A stretch of DNA of 64,000 nt from JACCTU01 sp963788055. GTDB taxonomy: Bacteria > Actinomycetota > Thermoleophilia > Gaiellales > Gaiellaceae. Shown here in pieces: positions 9,325 to 19,516 of the stretch (position 1 is the first letter of the stretch; every line of letters starts with the position of its first letter). The DNA lies in NCBI GenBank assembly GCA_963788055.1, contig CAWBFA010000005.1, forward strand, positions 558,001-622,000, given 5' to 3'. Both the position numbers and the translations under genes were made by a program. The notes below the pieces were generated by a model. The model was not told the origin of the DNA. It worked only from the letters and a program-made list of their open reading frames with translations, and searched no databases.

Positions 9325-10329
9325 ATGCACGAGCTGGCGCGTGCGGTCGACTCGATCGCCGATGCGGACGGATTCTCCGGCGTGGTGCGCGTCGACCGCG
9401 GTGCCGACGTCGAACTGGCGAAGGCGTACGGGCTCGCGCATCGCGGTCACGGGATCCCGAACGTGCTCGACACCCAGTTCGGCATCGCGAGCGGCACGAA
9501 GGGCATGACCGCAGTCACGGTCGCGAGCCTCGTCGAGGACGGCTTGCTCGAGCTCTCGACGACGGCACGTTCGGTGCTCGGCGGGGATCTTCCGCTCATC
9601 CGGGATGACGTGACGATCGAGCACCTGCTGTCACACCGTTCGGGCATCGGCGACTACCTGGACGAGAACGCCGGGATCGACCTCGCCGACTACCTGATGC
9701 CGGTTCCCGTGCACGAGCTCGCGGCGACCGAGCAATACCTCGCGGTGCTCGACGGGCACGAGACGAAGTTCCCGCCCGGCGAACGGTTCGCGTACAACAA
9801 CGGCGGCTACGTCGTGCTCGCGTTGGTCGCCGAGCGAACGAGCGGGATTCCGTTCCACGAACTGGTTCGTCAACGGGTGTGTGAACCGGCAGGGATGCCC
9901 GACACCGAGTTTCTGCGCTCCGACGAGCTTGCGGGGCGCGCCGCGCTCGGGTATCTGACGATCGACGACGTCTCGCGGACCAACGTCTTCCACCTCCCGG
10001 TGCGGGGCAGCGGGGACGGCGGCATCTACACGACTGCGGCGGACGTCAGCGCCTTCTGGCGCGCCCTCTTCGCCGGCCGGATCGTTTCCACGGACTTGGT
10101 GGCCGAGCTGGTGCGACCCCGAAGCGACGTGCCGGACGGGTCGAGGCGCTACGGCCTCGGCTTCTGGCTCCACGGCTCCGGCGACGCCGTCATGCTGGAA
10201 GGGAGCGACGCGGGCGTCTCCTTCTGGAGCGCGCACGAGCCGAAGCCAGAGATCACCTACACGGTGATCTCGAACACATCCGATGGCGCGTGGCCGGTCG
10301 CCCGGCTCTTTCGCGACCGATTGAGCTGA
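9325..10329 (+). CDS. Serine hydrolase, class C beta-lactamase / DD-peptidase family
   Basis: A 334-residue protein with the SxxK nucleophile motif as SGTK at 56-59 and the YxN motif as YNN at 157-159. It also has LLSHRSGIGDYLD and a C-terminal HGSG in the KTG position. No signal peptide is apparent, so it is probably a cytosolic esterase or peptidase-like member rather than a secreted beta-lactamase. Start ATG 9325. It is divergent from the broken methyltransferase. Confidence 0.88.
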   Translation: MHELARAVDSIADADGFSGVVRVDRGADVELAKAYGLAHRGHGIPNVLDTQFGIASGTKGMTAVTVASLVEDGLLELSTTARSVLGGDLPLIRDDVTIEHLLSHRSGIGDYLDENAGIDLADYLMPVPVHELAATEQYLAVLDGHETKFPPGERFAYNNGGYVVLALVAERTSGIPFHELVRQRVCEPAGMPDTEFLRSDELAGRAALGYLTIDDVSRTNVFHLPVRGSGDGGIYTTAADVSAFWRALFAGRIVSTDLVAELVRPRSDVPDGSRRYGLGFWLHGSGDAVMLEGSDAGVSFWSAHEPKPEITYTVISNTSDGAWPVARLFRDRLS

Positions 10330-10351
10330 CGATTTCGCCCGTCGGGCGAGG

Positions 10352-10750
10352 TTACGCCGGTTCGACCGTACGGCGCTCGGCGATGAGCGCGCGCAGGCGC
10401 GCGGCCGCCTCAGGAGCCTGCTGCTCGAGCGCCCACACCTCGCGGTTGAAGAGCACGATCAGGCGCATCGGGGAGGTGGCGACGACCGAGGCAGTGCGGC
10501 GGCCCGAGGCGATCACCGCGATCTCTCCGAACACGTCACCGGGCCCGAGCGTCCGAAGGGGGGATCCGTCGGCGCTGACTTCCGCGGTGCCGCTCTCGAT
10601 CGCGTAGAGCGCGTACCCGAAGTCGCCCTCGGTCGCGAGCGCCTGCCCCTCGGCCGCATCCACCTCGGAAGCGGCCGCGGCGATCGTGGCGAGATCCGCG
10701 TCGTCAAGGCCGGCGAACAGAGGGATCGTCGCCAGCCGCGAGGTCTCCAC
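10352..10750 (-). CDS. Cyclic nucleotide-binding domain protein
   Basis: A 132-residue single-domain protein. It has IPLFAGLDDADLATIAA at the N-terminus and the phosphate-binding cassette FGEIAVIASGRRTASVVA, with the Glu and Arg that contact the cyclic phosphate. There is no DNA-binding domain, so it may be a regulatory subunit or stand-alone sensor. The start is GTG 10748-10750. It lies 28 bp downstream of the GST gene on the same strand. Confidence 0.85.
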   Translation of the reverse strand: METSRLATIPLFAGLDDADLATIAAAASEVDAAEGQALATEGDFGYALYAIESGTAEVSADGSPLRTLGPGDVFGEIAVIASGRRTASVVATSPMRLIVLFNREVWALEQQAPEAAARLRALIAERRTVEPA

Positions 10751-10778
10751 CGACCTACACTCCCGCGCGCTCGACCTC

Positions 10779-11468
10779 TTAGCCTGCGACCGCCTGGCCC
10801 GTGACCTGTGCGATGTAGCCGCGCACGTCGGCCGCCGGCTCGCTGTATGCGTCGCCGAGCGCTGACTCGACGCGCTGCATGTAGTCGGTCGCCCAGCTCG
10901 GGAGGTCGGTGTCCATGACGGCGAGGAACTCCAGCGTGCACGCGAAGCGGATGTCCGCGATCGTCGGGCTGTCGCCGCCGATGAAGCCGCCGTCCTCGAT
11001 ATAGAACTGGTGGTAGGTGTCGAGGATGCGCGGGATCGCGTCCTCCGCCGCCTTCCGCGCGGTCTCCTTGTCCTCCTCCGACGCATCCGACGTCGCGACC
11101 TCGCCCGGGTAGCCGGCAAAGCTCAGGCGGGGATAGGTCGCGCGCGCGACGAGCGGATAGAGCATGCTCAGCGTGTAGAAGTTCGCGCCGTCGACCATCG
11201 CGCGGCGGCCGAGGTCGGTCGGGTAGAGGTCGTCGCGGCCCTCACGGCTCGCGAGATACATCATCACCGCGCAGCTCTCCCCGAGGACGCCCTTCGGGAG
11301 CTCGTCCGTCTCGACCGTCGGCGTGAGCCCTGCTGGGTACTTCGCGAGGTACTCCTCTCCCTGCGTCTGGCCCCAGACGTTCTCTTCCTCGAACGGGAGC
11401 CCGGCCGCTCGCACGAACACGCGAACCGACATGTTGTTCACGCTGGGCGGCAGCATGTTCAGCTTCAT
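10779..11468 (-). CDS. Glutathione S-transferase-like protein
   Basis: A 229-residue protein with a thioredoxin-like N-terminal half (VRVFVRAAGLPFEEENVWG, GLTPTVETDELPKGVLGESCAVMMYL) and an all-helical C-terminal half (GGDSPTIADIRFACTLEFL). This is the GST two-domain pattern, including the conserved cis-Pro segment and the N-capping DSPTIAD motif. Many actinobacteria lack glutathione, so the thiol used is uncertain. ATG 11466-11468. Confidence 0.85.
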   Translation of the reverse strand: MKLNMLPPSVNNMSVRVFVRAAGLPFEEENVWGQTQGEEYLAKYPAGLTPTVETDELPKGVLGESCAVMMYLASREGRDDLYPTDLGRRAMVDGANFYTLSMLYPLVARATYPRLSFAGYPGEVATSDASEEDKETARKAAEDAIPRILDTYHQFYIEDGGFIGGDSPTIADIRFACTLEFLAVMDTDLPSWATDYMQRVESALGDAYSEPAADVRGYIAQVTGQAVAG

Positions 11469-11605
11469 GATCCGACCACCTCTCCGAGTCGCTTGTCCGC
11501 GCCGAGCATAGCCCTGAGTTCGAATGTGGCCAAATGGCCGCCGCACGGTACGCTTGGTGGGCCGGACAAAGGGCCGGGGGATCCGCGACGAAGGGAAACC
11601 GATCA

Positions 11606-11791
11606 ATGGCGACCAAGCGACAGACGACCATGGCCAAGCTCCAGCGCGAGCGGCGGGTCCAGGAGAAGCGCGAGAAGAAGGCGGAGAAGAAGGCCGCCGC
11701 CAAGCTCGCCGCCGCTTCCGGGGAGCTCCCGGAGGAGCCGCTCGAGGACGAGCGGCCCAACCTGAACAGCCCCCATCTAGATCAGTCCTAG
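11606..11791 (+). CDS. Small lysine-rich coiled-coil protein
   Basis: A 61-residue protein starting MATKRQTTMAKLQRERRVQE, then a Lys/Glu/Ala-rich helix and an acidic tail. The composition suggests a single helix that could bind RNA or DNA. I do not recognise a characterised family. A GAAGGGAAACC sequence precedes ATG 11606. The last 4 bases overlap the end of the convergent MmcQ/YjbR gene. Confidence 0.65.
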   Translation: MATKRQTTMAKLQRERRVQEKREKKAEKKAAAKLAAASGELPEEPLEDERPNLNSPHLDQS

Positions 11792-12171
11792 TCCACCCGG
11801 CTCGCCTGCTCGACGAGCTTCGCCGGCGCGATCTCCGCGTAGGCGTCCTCGACGATGCCCGCGAGCTCGTCCCAGTCGAGCGCCCGGTCGAGGCGGAAGC
11901 CGAGCCAGCCGCGGTGGCCGACGTAGGGCGGAACGAAGAACCGCTCTGGGTCGGCCTCGACGAGCAAGGACTGCGTCCCCGGCTCGGCGGCGCACCAGAT
12001 CGCGAAGCGGCCGTCGCCGTGGTGGTTCGTCAGCACCATCAGGAACGGGCGCTTGCCGCGGACGAAGAACGTCGGCGCGCCGTGGCTCGGCCGTTCGCTC
12101 ACTTCGGGCAGACCGAGGCAGAGCTTGCGGATCCGCGCGAGCGTCCGCTCCCGATCCCGGGCGGCGATCAT
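11788..12171 (-). CDS. MmcQ/YjbR family protein
   Basis: A 127-residue protein with LCLGLPEVSERPSHGAPTFF at the N-terminus, GRFAIWCAAEPG in the middle and FFVPPYVGHRGWLGFRLD further on, the family pattern of a small CyaY-like fold. It is often annotated as DNA-binding, but the function is not established. The start ATG 12169-12171 is unambiguous. Confidence 0.88.
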   Translation of the reverse strand: MIAARDRERTLARIRKLCLGLPEVSERPSHGAPTFFVRGKRPFLMVLTNHHGDGRFAIWCAAEPGTQSLLVEADPERFFVPPYVGHRGWLGFRLDRALDWDELAGIVEDAYAEIAPAKLVEQASRVD

Positions 12172-12181
12172 GACCGGGAGG

Positions 12182-12916
12182 CTAGTGGTCGAAGCTCGGC
12201 CCGGTCCAGGCGTTCGGATCGAAGCCGTACGTGGCGATGGGATCGTCGGCTTTGGTGGCGAGCGGTTCGCCGTGCTGGTCGCAGTGCCACACGCGCTCGC
12301 GGTCGCTTCCGCGCTGGCGGATGATCTCGAGCACGTCCGGCGTCTCCGCAGCGAGGTACTCGAAGGCGAAGTCGGTCGCCTCGAGAAAGCTGTCGGTCGA
12401 GAAGAGCGCGGCCCCGCCGGGCTCCTTGACCTCGTAGAACGACTCGTCGGGGAAAGCCGAGGTGACCGGCCGCGCGGCTGCGTCCGCGCCGACCGCGAGG
12501 CCGTGCTGCTCGCTCAGTGCCGCGGCGAGCTCGAGCATCGACACGCCGTGCTCGCTGACGAGGACGTCGCCGAGCTTGCGTCCCGAATCGCGCTGAGTCG
12601 CGAGCGCCTCGTCCAGCGCGGCCTGCGAGATCACGCTTCGAGCGACGAGCAACCGCCCGAGCGGCTGCCACGGAGCCGGCGTCTCCGGAGTCTCCAACGC
12701 GGACACCGTCACCGTCGGCAGCTCGATTCCGTACTGCTCCGCGAGCGCGCGTGTCAGCTGCGCTCCGGTGAGCGCTCCTCTGGAGACGAGCACCTCCCCG
12801 AGCCGGCGACCGGTCGCTCGCTGTTCGACCAGGGCGTCTTCGAGGTCGGCGGGGACGATCAGACCCCGCTCGACGAGGAGCTCGCCGAGGAGCCGCGACG
12901 GGAACGTGAAGCGCAT
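12182..12916 (-). CDS. Protein with two MshEN-type (GspE N-terminal) repeats
   Basis: A 244-residue protein. Residues 1-65 and 80-150 are two copies of the helical MshEN unit: LGELLVERGLIVPADLEDAL followed by RRLGEVLVSRGALT, and LGRLLVARSVISQAALDEAL followed by RKLGDVLVSEHGVS. In GspE/PilB ATPases such units contact partners or c-di-GMP; here no ATPase domain follows. The C-terminal part is specific to this protein and ends TGPSFDH. Start ATG 12914-12916, 41 bp after the lipoprotein stop. Confidence 0.8.
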   Translation of the reverse strand: MRFTFPSRLLGELLVERGLIVPADLEDALVEQRATGRRLGEVLVSRGALTGAQLTRALAEQYGIELPTVTVSALETPETPAPWQPLGRLLVARSVISQAALDEALATQRDSGRKLGDVLVSEHGVSMLELAAALSEQHGLAVGADAAARPVTSAFPDESFYEVKEPGGAALFSTDSFLEATDFAFEYLAAETPDVLEIIRQRGSDRERVWHCDQHGEPLATKADDPIATYGFDPNAWTGPSFDH

Positions 12917-12957
12917 CACCTGTGTCCTATCGGCAGCGCGGCCGCGCCGCATAAGCC

Positions 12958-13529
12958 CTACGGAGCAGCGAAGTCGACGACGATCCGCGCCGGATCGTCG
13001 AGTGTGAGCACCCGGAACGGGACCTGTTGCGTCGAGCCCGATCGCCCAGGTCAGCACCGCCTCGAAGTCGCCGGTGCGGACGATCTCTCGCACGACAGAC
13101 GTGCCGCTCCGGCGAGATCCGCCGCGGGCCCGTGTAGACCATCGCCCCCTCAGGGACGGACAGGTCGAATCCCGAGGCCGGCTCCATGCGGACGACGAGG
13201 AACGCCGCGCCGTCCAGGTTGACGACGTTGCCCGAGCCGTCCTCGCGGAGCGGGGGCTCGACGTACTCGACGCGGTAGCCCGGGATCCCGTTGCGGAACT
13301 GGAAGACGACCCGGTCGTAGGCGTCGTGGCCTGCGACGGCGACACGCTCGAGCAACGCCGTCTCGTTGGTCTCGGCGGGAGCGGTCACGGTCCCCGTGCC
13401 GCCTTCGAAGGACTCCTCGGTCGTCGTCGGTGCCGTTGCCGTTGTCGTGACGGGGAGCGACGCCCCCTGGTCGTCGTCGGAACCGGCGCACCCGAGCCCG
13501 ACGAGGGCGAGGACCGCCGCGGTCAGCAC
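12958..13529 (-). CDS. AMIN-like domain lipoprotein (two frameshifts)
   Basis: The N-terminus has a hydrophobic signal segment ending VGLGCAG, a lipobox-like cysteine, then a Thr-rich linker and the AMIN-like domain. The domain appears in three consecutive frames: DRVVFQFRNGIPGYRVEYV, then TSVVREIVRTGDFEAVLTW, then FRVLTLDDPARIVVDFAAP with its stop at 12958. Single-base changes near 13107 and 13035 restore one protein of about 190 residues. AMIN-like domains are thought to bind cell-wall material at the outer face. A copy of its 5' end lies upstream at 13826-14183. Confidence 0.75.
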
Positions 13530-13604
13530 CTGTGCAAGACGTGCTCCGATCGGCCAAATGTAGTGAGCGGTTGTTAGGACTTGTCGAGCGTCCGAACGCG
13601 GCGC
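13248..13604 (-). repeat. Copy A of a 357-bp direct repeat (native lipoprotein 5' region)
   Basis: This segment holds the upstream region and first part of the AMIN-like lipoprotein gene. It recurs at 13826-14183 at well over 90% identity, offset by 578-579 bp with one single-base indel and scattered substitutions. Weaker similarity continues about 45 bp past the right end. Confidence 0.9.
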
Positions 13605-13656
13605 CGTACGTCGAGCTGCCGCTCGTGGTGACGCCGCCGATGCCGGCGAAGGGACG

Positions 13657-13825
13657 CTAAAGGAAGCGCTCGACGGCGGCTCGGAGGGCGCCGGGCTGCT
13701 CGAGCCACGGGAAGTGGCCGCAGTCGCCGACCGGCTCGAAGACGGCGCCGGGGACGAGCGCGGCCGTGCGCTCGGCCGACTCGACCGGAAGCGGAGACTG
13801 GACGCCGTGGACGATCAGTCACCGG
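13657..13825 (-). pseudogene. Alpha/beta-hydrolase, C-terminal fragment
   Basis: The frame encodes VIVHGVQSPLPVESAERTA, LVPGAVFEPVGDCGHFPWLE and VERFL then a stop at 13657-13659. This is the last third of a proline-iminopeptidase-like hydrolase, including the catalytic Asp/Ser-position loop and the His of GHFPW. The N-terminal part is at 14184-14553; between them lies copy B of the lipoprotein repeat. The fragment has no start of its own. Confidence 0.7.
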
Positions 13826-14183
13826 GAGCGGGGGCTCGACGTACTCGACGCGGTAGCCCGGGATCCCGTTGCGGAACTGGAAGACGACGCGGTCGTAGGA
13901 GTCGTGGCCTGCGACAGCGACACGCTCGAGCAACGCCGTCTCGTTGGTCTCGGCGGGAGCGGTCACGGTCCCCGTGCCGCCTTCGAAGGACTCCTCGGTC
14001 GTCGTCGGTCGCCGTTGCCGTTGTCGTGTCGGGGAGCGACGCCCCCTGGTCGTCGTCGGAACCGGCGCACCCGAGCCCGGCGAGGGCGAGGACCGCCGCG
14101 GTCAGCAGCTGTGCAAGACGTGCTCCGATCGGCCAAATGTAGTGAGCGGTTGTTAGGACTTGTCGAACCTCCGAACGCGGCGC
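13826..14183 (-). repeat. Copy B of the 357-bp repeat: truncated lipoprotein inside a hydrolase gene
   Basis: A near-copy of 13248-13604 carrying the same upstream sequence, signal segment and start of the AMIN-like domain up to EYVEPPL, where it breaks into the hydrolase C-terminal fragment. One extra C near 14006 shifts the frame in the Thr-rich linker. It is not a functional gene as written: it is truncated and frameshifted. Confidence 0.85.
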
Positions 14184-14553
14184 ACGCGACGCTCGAGCAG
14201 CCTCGCTCGGGGTGACGCGCGACGCTGATGCCAGCGTCCAGGTCGACCGCTAGCACGGAAGTCGCTCCGACCGCCCAGGCGCCGTATCCAGCGCCGGGCG
14301 CGCGTCGAGCACGGCGACCGCGTCGTCGATGTGCGACTCGAATCGAGTACGGCGGGCCGACGGTCGACGGCGGGACGCCGCGCTGCGTGTAGCGGATCGT
14401 CGCGAACAGCCCTTCGAGCTCGAGCGCGCACGAGCCCATGTAGTCCGGGATCGCCGGCCCACCGTGCAGCAGGAGCGCGGGCGCGCCCTCGGCCGCGGCG
14501 CATCCCACAAGCGACCCTTCGCCGACTCGCACCTCGAACGGCTCTTCGCGCAC
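14184..14553 (-). pseudogene. Alpha/beta-hydrolase, N-terminal fragment
   Basis: The frame starts at 14553 with MREEPFEVRVGEGSL and shows the oxyanion motif LLLHGGPAIPDYMG and IRYTQRGVPPSTVGPPYS, typical of S33-type hydrolases. It then needs frame changes (SHIDDAVAVLDA; AWAVG) and the expected nucleophile elbow is scrambled. It ends where copy B of the lipoprotein repeat begins. Together with 13657-13825 it is one disrupted gene missing roughly 100 codons. Confidence 0.7.
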
Positions 14554-14582
14554 GGGGCGACTCTAGGGCTAGCCTGGCGGCG

Positions 14583-14774
14583 ATGGGCCGCAAGCGCGAC
14601 CTGACCACACGGGGCGTCAGAAAGCTGACCGAGCGCGAGCGGACCGTCGGGCTCGAAAAGGACGACGAGGCAGCGCGCTGGCTCGCCGAGCACGACCCGG
14701 AGCCGCCGCCCGCGACCCCGAAGTCGGCGCACAAGTCGAAGCTGCTGCATCGCTGGCGGCAGCAGAACCGCTGA
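14583..14774 (+). CDS. Small hypothetical basic protein
   Basis: A 63-residue protein beginning MGRKRDLTTRGVRKLTERE and ending KSKLLHRWRQQNR. It is highly charged with a Pro-rich centre. I do not recognise a family. A weak GGCGG precedes ATG 14583. Gene status rests on composition and length only. It is divergent from the hydrolase remnant. Confidence 0.45.
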   Translation: MGRKRDLTTRGVRKLTERERTVGLEKDDEAARWLAEHDPEPPPATPKSAHKSKLLHRWRQQNR

Positions 14775-14881
14775 AACACGACACGTCCGAAGCGCTCCGG
14801 CCCACGCATCCAGATGCCGCGGCGTGCGGCTTCGCCCGCCCGTGAGCAACGGTCGAGGAAGGAACGCTGCGCTGCCGTTCC

Positions 14882-14909
14882 AAGCCGAAAAGTCCAGAGG
14901 ACTTTCGGC

Positions 14910-14911
<2 letters not shown>
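14882..14911 (-). terminator. Stem-loop overlapping the ettA stop codon
   Basis: AAGCCGAAAAGTCC pairs with GGACTTTCGGCTT across a 3-nt loop, a 13-bp stem with one bulged A. The stem begins inside the TAA stop of ettA. There is no T tract after it, so it may act as a Rho-assisted terminator or a 3' stabiliser. Confidence 0.55.
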
Positions 14912-16583
<1,672 letters not shown>

Positions 16584-16615
16584 CGCCGGCGACGATAGCC
16601 GTAGGATGCGCCGCG

Positions 16616-17263
16616 ATGCCGCGCTGCTGCTCGACGAGCGCCTACGGTGAGTTCTTCGACGAGAAGCTCGCGCGGCGCGATGCCGAGGGATACCGCACAA
16701 GCGGGCTCAAGGGGGCCGGGAAGCGACTCGTCGAGCTGATCGCCGCCCGCGGCGTCGACGGAGCAGACGTGCTCGAGGTCGGCGGCGGGATCGGCGCGCT
16801 CCAGCTTGAGCTGCTGCAGCGCGGTGCGTCGCACACGACGAACGCCGAGCTCTCGCCCGCGTACGAGGGCCAGGCGGTCGCGCTCCTCGAGGAGCGGGCG
16901 CTCACTCAACGCGTTGACCGACGGATCGTGAACATCGCGACGGATCCGGATGTCGTTCAGCCCGCGGATGTGGTGCTCCTGCACCGTGTCGTCTGCTGTT
17001 ACCCGGACTACGAACGCCTTCTCGGTACCGCGGCTCGCAAGGCGAGGCGACTGGTTGCGTTCTCCTTCCCGCCGGATCACGTCGGTACCCGGGCGGCAAT
17101 CTTCGTCCTGAATCTCTGGCCGAGGATTCGCGGCTGCGACTTTCGCTCGTATGTGCACCCGGAGCGCGAGATGCTCGCCGCCGTCGAGCGGAAAGGTTTT
17201 CGCATCGTGTCCCGCGAACGCTCCGGGATCTGGCGGATTGCGCTGCTCGAACGCGCCTCGTGA
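16616..17263 (+). CDS. Class I SAM-dependent methyltransferase
   Basis: A 215-residue protein with motif I as VLEVGGGIGALQLELL near residues 46-61 and an acidic motif II region at NAELSP. An N-terminal Cys-rich start (MPRCCSTSAYGEFFDEKLA) and FFPPDH-like middle (FSFPPDHVGT) resemble the Mg-protoporphyrin methyltransferase-like group, but no tetrapyrrole genes are near. The substrate is unknown. The TGA overlaps the GTG of the next gene (GTGA). Confidence 0.82.
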   Translation: MPRCCSTSAYGEFFDEKLARRDAEGYRTSGLKGAGKRLVELIAARGVDGADVLEVGGGIGALQLELLQRGASHTTNAELSPAYEGQAVALLEERALTQRVDRRIVNIATDPDVVQPADVVLLHRVVCCYPDYERLLGTAARKARRLVAFSFPPDHVGTRAAIFVLNLWPRIRGCDFRSYVHPEREMLAAVERKGFRIVSRERSGIWRIALLERAS

Positions 17264-17592
17264 ACGTCGTCATCTGGGCGAACCGCGTGCTCAGGTTCCT
17301 GCTCGAGCTCGCGGCGCTCGCTGCGGTCGGTTACTGGGGCCTGAACGCCGGCGAAGGAGCGCTCGGCTGGGTCGTCGCGATCGTCGCGGTCTCGGTGGTG
17401 ATCGCGGTCTGGGCGCTCTTCGTCTCCCCGAAGCACACGATCGAGACCTCGAAGCCGGTCGAGTTCGCGATCGAGGCCGCCGTCTGGCTCGCGGCCGGAG
17501 CCGCGATCTACGCGACCGGGAGCGGCGCACTTGCACTAGCGTTCGTCGGGGTCTCATTGGTGAGCGGCGCACTCAACTACGCATGGCGGTGA
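17260..17592 (+). CDS. YrdB/DUF2568-like membrane protein
   Basis: A 110-residue polytopic protein with four predicted helices (about 5-25, 33-55, 65-80 and 85-105) and the family-like segments FLLELAALAAVGYWG and VSPKHTIE. The role is unknown. The GTG start overlaps the preceding stop by 4 nt and the gene overlaps the next, so the three form an operon. Confidence 0.8.
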   Translation: MNVVIWANRVLRFLLELAALAAVGYWGLNAGEGALGWVVAIVAVSVVIAVWALFVSPKHTIETSKPVEFAIEAAVWLAAGAAIYATGSGALALAFVGVSLVSGALNYAWR

Positions 17593-18206
17593 GCACGATC
17601 CCCGAGCTCGCAAGCTCGGATCGTTTCCTCGTCCAGCAGATCTTCAAGCCGATCGCGAACGAGTACCGGATCAGCGTTCCGACACCGGGATCGACCGACG
17701 AAGGGCGCCCGGTGCTCTTCGTCAAGCAGAAGAAGCTGAAGATCCGCGAGGACATCCGCTTCCGAACGAGCGAGAACGACGACGCGCCCTACGCCTTCAT
17801 GATCAAGGCGCGAACCGTCTTCGAGTTCCGCGGCCGCCACGACGTGCTCGACGCGGACGGGAGCTCGATCGGGGTGCTGGAGAAGGCGTTCGGCCCCTCG
17901 CTGCTCCGGAGCCACTGGCGCGTCAGGGACCCCGCGGGCAACGAACTGTTCGAAGCACACGAGGCGAGCTGGCTGATCGCGATCGTCCGGCGCTTCGCCG
18001 ACCTCGGGCCGGACTTGTTCTCGCTGCTCACCTGGCTTCCATTCAACTTCCTGCTGAAGCACGACGGAGAGCAGGTCGGCACGTACAAGCGCGTGCTCGG
18101 GACGATTCGCGACCGCTACGTCCTCGAGCTCGATCCGACCTTCGACGTCGACCGGCGGCTCGTGGTCGCGTTCTCCGTCGCGCTCGACGCGCTCCAGGAC
18201 CGCTAG
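17583..18206 (+). CDS. LURP-one/tubby-C-terminal-like protein
   Basis: About 207 residues with LVQQIFKPIANEYRISVP, RTVFEFRGRHDVLDADGS and GVLEKAFGPSLLRSHWRVRD, the beta-barrel pattern of the LURP-one-related/scramblase-like fold. A hydrophobic stretch near residues 140-160 (LLTWLPFNFLLK) follows. The function is unknown. ATG 17583 gives a 10-nt overlap; GTG 17589 would give the GTGA coupling seen elsewhere and is a good alternative. Confidence 0.7.
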   Translation: MAVSTIPELASSDRFLVQQIFKPIANEYRISVPTPGSTDEGRPVLFVKQKKLKIREDIRFRTSENDDAPYAFMIKARTVFEFRGRHDVLDADGSSIGVLEKAFGPSLLRSHWRVRDPAGNELFEAHEASWLIAIVRRFADLGPDLFSLLTWLPFNFLLKHDGEQVGTYKRVLGTIRDRYVLELDPTFDVDRRLVVAFSVALDALQDR

Positions 18207-18559
18207 AGCGCGCGGACCGCATCGCCGAGGTCGGCGTGCACCGACGCGGCGACATAGACCGTCCAGGGGTGCGCAGGCGTGCCGCCTGTGTAGGCGGCGA
18301 CGGGCATCCCGCGCGAATGGGCATACCACGCCTCCATCGCGGTGCCCTCGTCGGGCGCGGTGAACGCCGCCAGGACGGCATCGCAGCTCTCGATCTCCTC
18401 GAGGTCGCCCTCGACGATCGTTCGCTCGTTGCCCTCCGTGCGTCCGCGGAAGTCTCGCCGCATCGGGTCGACGGGATCGTGCCCTTGCTCGCGGAGGAGC
18501 TCGATCGCCCTGCGGCGGTACTCCTCCGCGTACGGCGGCCCCGCGACGTAGACGCGCAT
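18203..18559 (-). CDS. Nucleoside 2-deoxyribosyltransferase-like protein
   Basis: A 118-residue protein beginning MRVYVAGP with a Rossmann-like start, VDPMRRDFRG, an acidic DLEEIESCDAVLAAF segment, and DEGTAMEAWYAHSRGMPV. This matches the DRTase superfamily, in which the Glu of GTxMEAxYA is catalytic. It probably acts on nucleosides or nucleotide debris. Its 3' end overlaps the convergent LURP-like gene by 4 bp. Confidence 0.82.
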   Translation of the reverse strand: MRVYVAGPPYAEEYRRRAIELLREQGHDPVDPMRRDFRGRTEGNERTIVEGDLEEIESCDAVLAAFTAPDEGTAMEAWYAHSRGMPVAAYTGGTPAHPWTVYVAASVHADLGDAVRAL

Positions 18560-18576
18560 CTGCCTACAGTACGGCG

Positions 18577-18951
18577 GTGAGCGAGCTGCCGGAGTTCACC
18601 GCGCTCGGCCATGCGGGCTCGGAGCACTACGTCGGCCTCGAGACGTTCCCGAACCCGGGTGTCTCGCTCGTCGACCTGACGAGCGACGAGCTGACGGCGG
18701 TCTGCCCGATCACCGGCCAGCCCGACTTCTACCTCGCCTCGATCGAGTACGCGCCCGACGAGCTCTGCCTCGAGTCCAAGTCGCTGAAGCTCTACCTCGC
18801 GCGGTATCGGAACGAGGGCGCCTTCTGCGAGGCGCTCGCCGTGAGGATCCGCGACGACGTCGCCGAGGCGCTTCGGCTCGAGACGAGCCGCGTCACCGTG
18901 ACGCTCGAGCAGAAGGCGCGCGGTGGCATCACGATCACTGCGACTGCCTGA
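18577..18951 (+). CDS. queF: NADPH-dependent preQ0 reductase QueF
   Basis: A 124-residue unimodal (type I) QueF that reduces 7-cyano-7-deazaguanine to preQ1 for queuosine in tRNA. Seen: the catalytic Cys43 in VCPITGQPDFY, Asp50, and the substrate loop ESKSLKLYL at 66-74. Later comes VRIRDDVAEAL. No other queuosine gene is in the window. GTG 18577. The 3' end overlaps the convergent YceH gene by 17 bp. Confidence 0.95.
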   Translation: MSELPEFTALGHAGSEHYVGLETFPNPGVSLVDLTSDELTAVCPITGQPDFYLASIEYAPDELCLESKSLKLYLARYRNEGAFCEALAVRIRDDVAEALRLETSRVTVTLEQKARGGITITATA

Positions 18952-19516
18952 GCTCCTCGCGGAGCTCCGCGACCTGCTCTTCGAGGAGACGGACGCGGTG
19001 CTCGAGCGAGGGCCGCGGCGGCGTCGGCTTGGCGGTCTCGCCGAGTCGGTGCTCCCACCGCTCTTCCTTCTGCCCGGGTCGGCGTTCGAGCCGCGCTGCC
19101 AGCTCGCGTCCTCCGAGCGCGTGCAGCGTCTCGTCCACCTCGGCGAGCGAGCCGAATCGATGCAGCCGCTCGCTGCGGGACTTCAGCTCGCCGACGGTCT
19201 GCGCGCCGCGCAGCATCAGCAAGGTCAGCAGCGAGATCTCGGCGTCCGAGATCCCGAGGGCCTCGTCGAACAGGTGCCGGTACTTGACCGCACGGCTTGA
19301 GGGCCCGCTCGCGAGGCGCGCCCACCCCTTTGCTGAGAGGCGCTGGAGCGCGTCGCGGATCTCGGGCTCGGCGAACTCGACGACGGGGTCCCGGTTCGTC
19401 GACTGGTTGCAGGCCAGCCGGAGCGAGTTCAAGGACAGCGGATACGTGTCGGGCGTCGTGCGCTGCTTCTCGATCAGGCAGCCGAGAACCCGGAGCTCGA
19501 CGGCGTCGGCGCTCAC
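18935..19516 (-). CDS. YceH/DUF480 family protein
   Basis: A 193-residue protein starting with the family hallmark LRVLGCLIEKQRTTPDTYPL and LNSLRLACNQSTNRDPV. It then has two winged-helix-like repeats (LTLLMLRGAQTVGELKSR) and a C-terminal coiled coil (RVRLLEEQVAELREELRQ). The function is unknown; the wHTH layout suggests nucleic-acid or protein binding. ATG or GTG at 19514-19516. Confidence 0.9.
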   Translation of the reverse strand: MSADAVELRVLGCLIEKQRTTPDTYPLSLNSLRLACNQSTNRDPVVEFAEPEIRDALQRLSAKGWARLASGPSSRAVKYRHLFDEALGISDAEISLLTLLMLRGAQTVGELKSRSERLHRFGSLAEVDETLHALGGRELAARLERRPGQKEERWEHRLGETAKPTPPRPSLEHRVRLLEEQVAELREELRQSQ

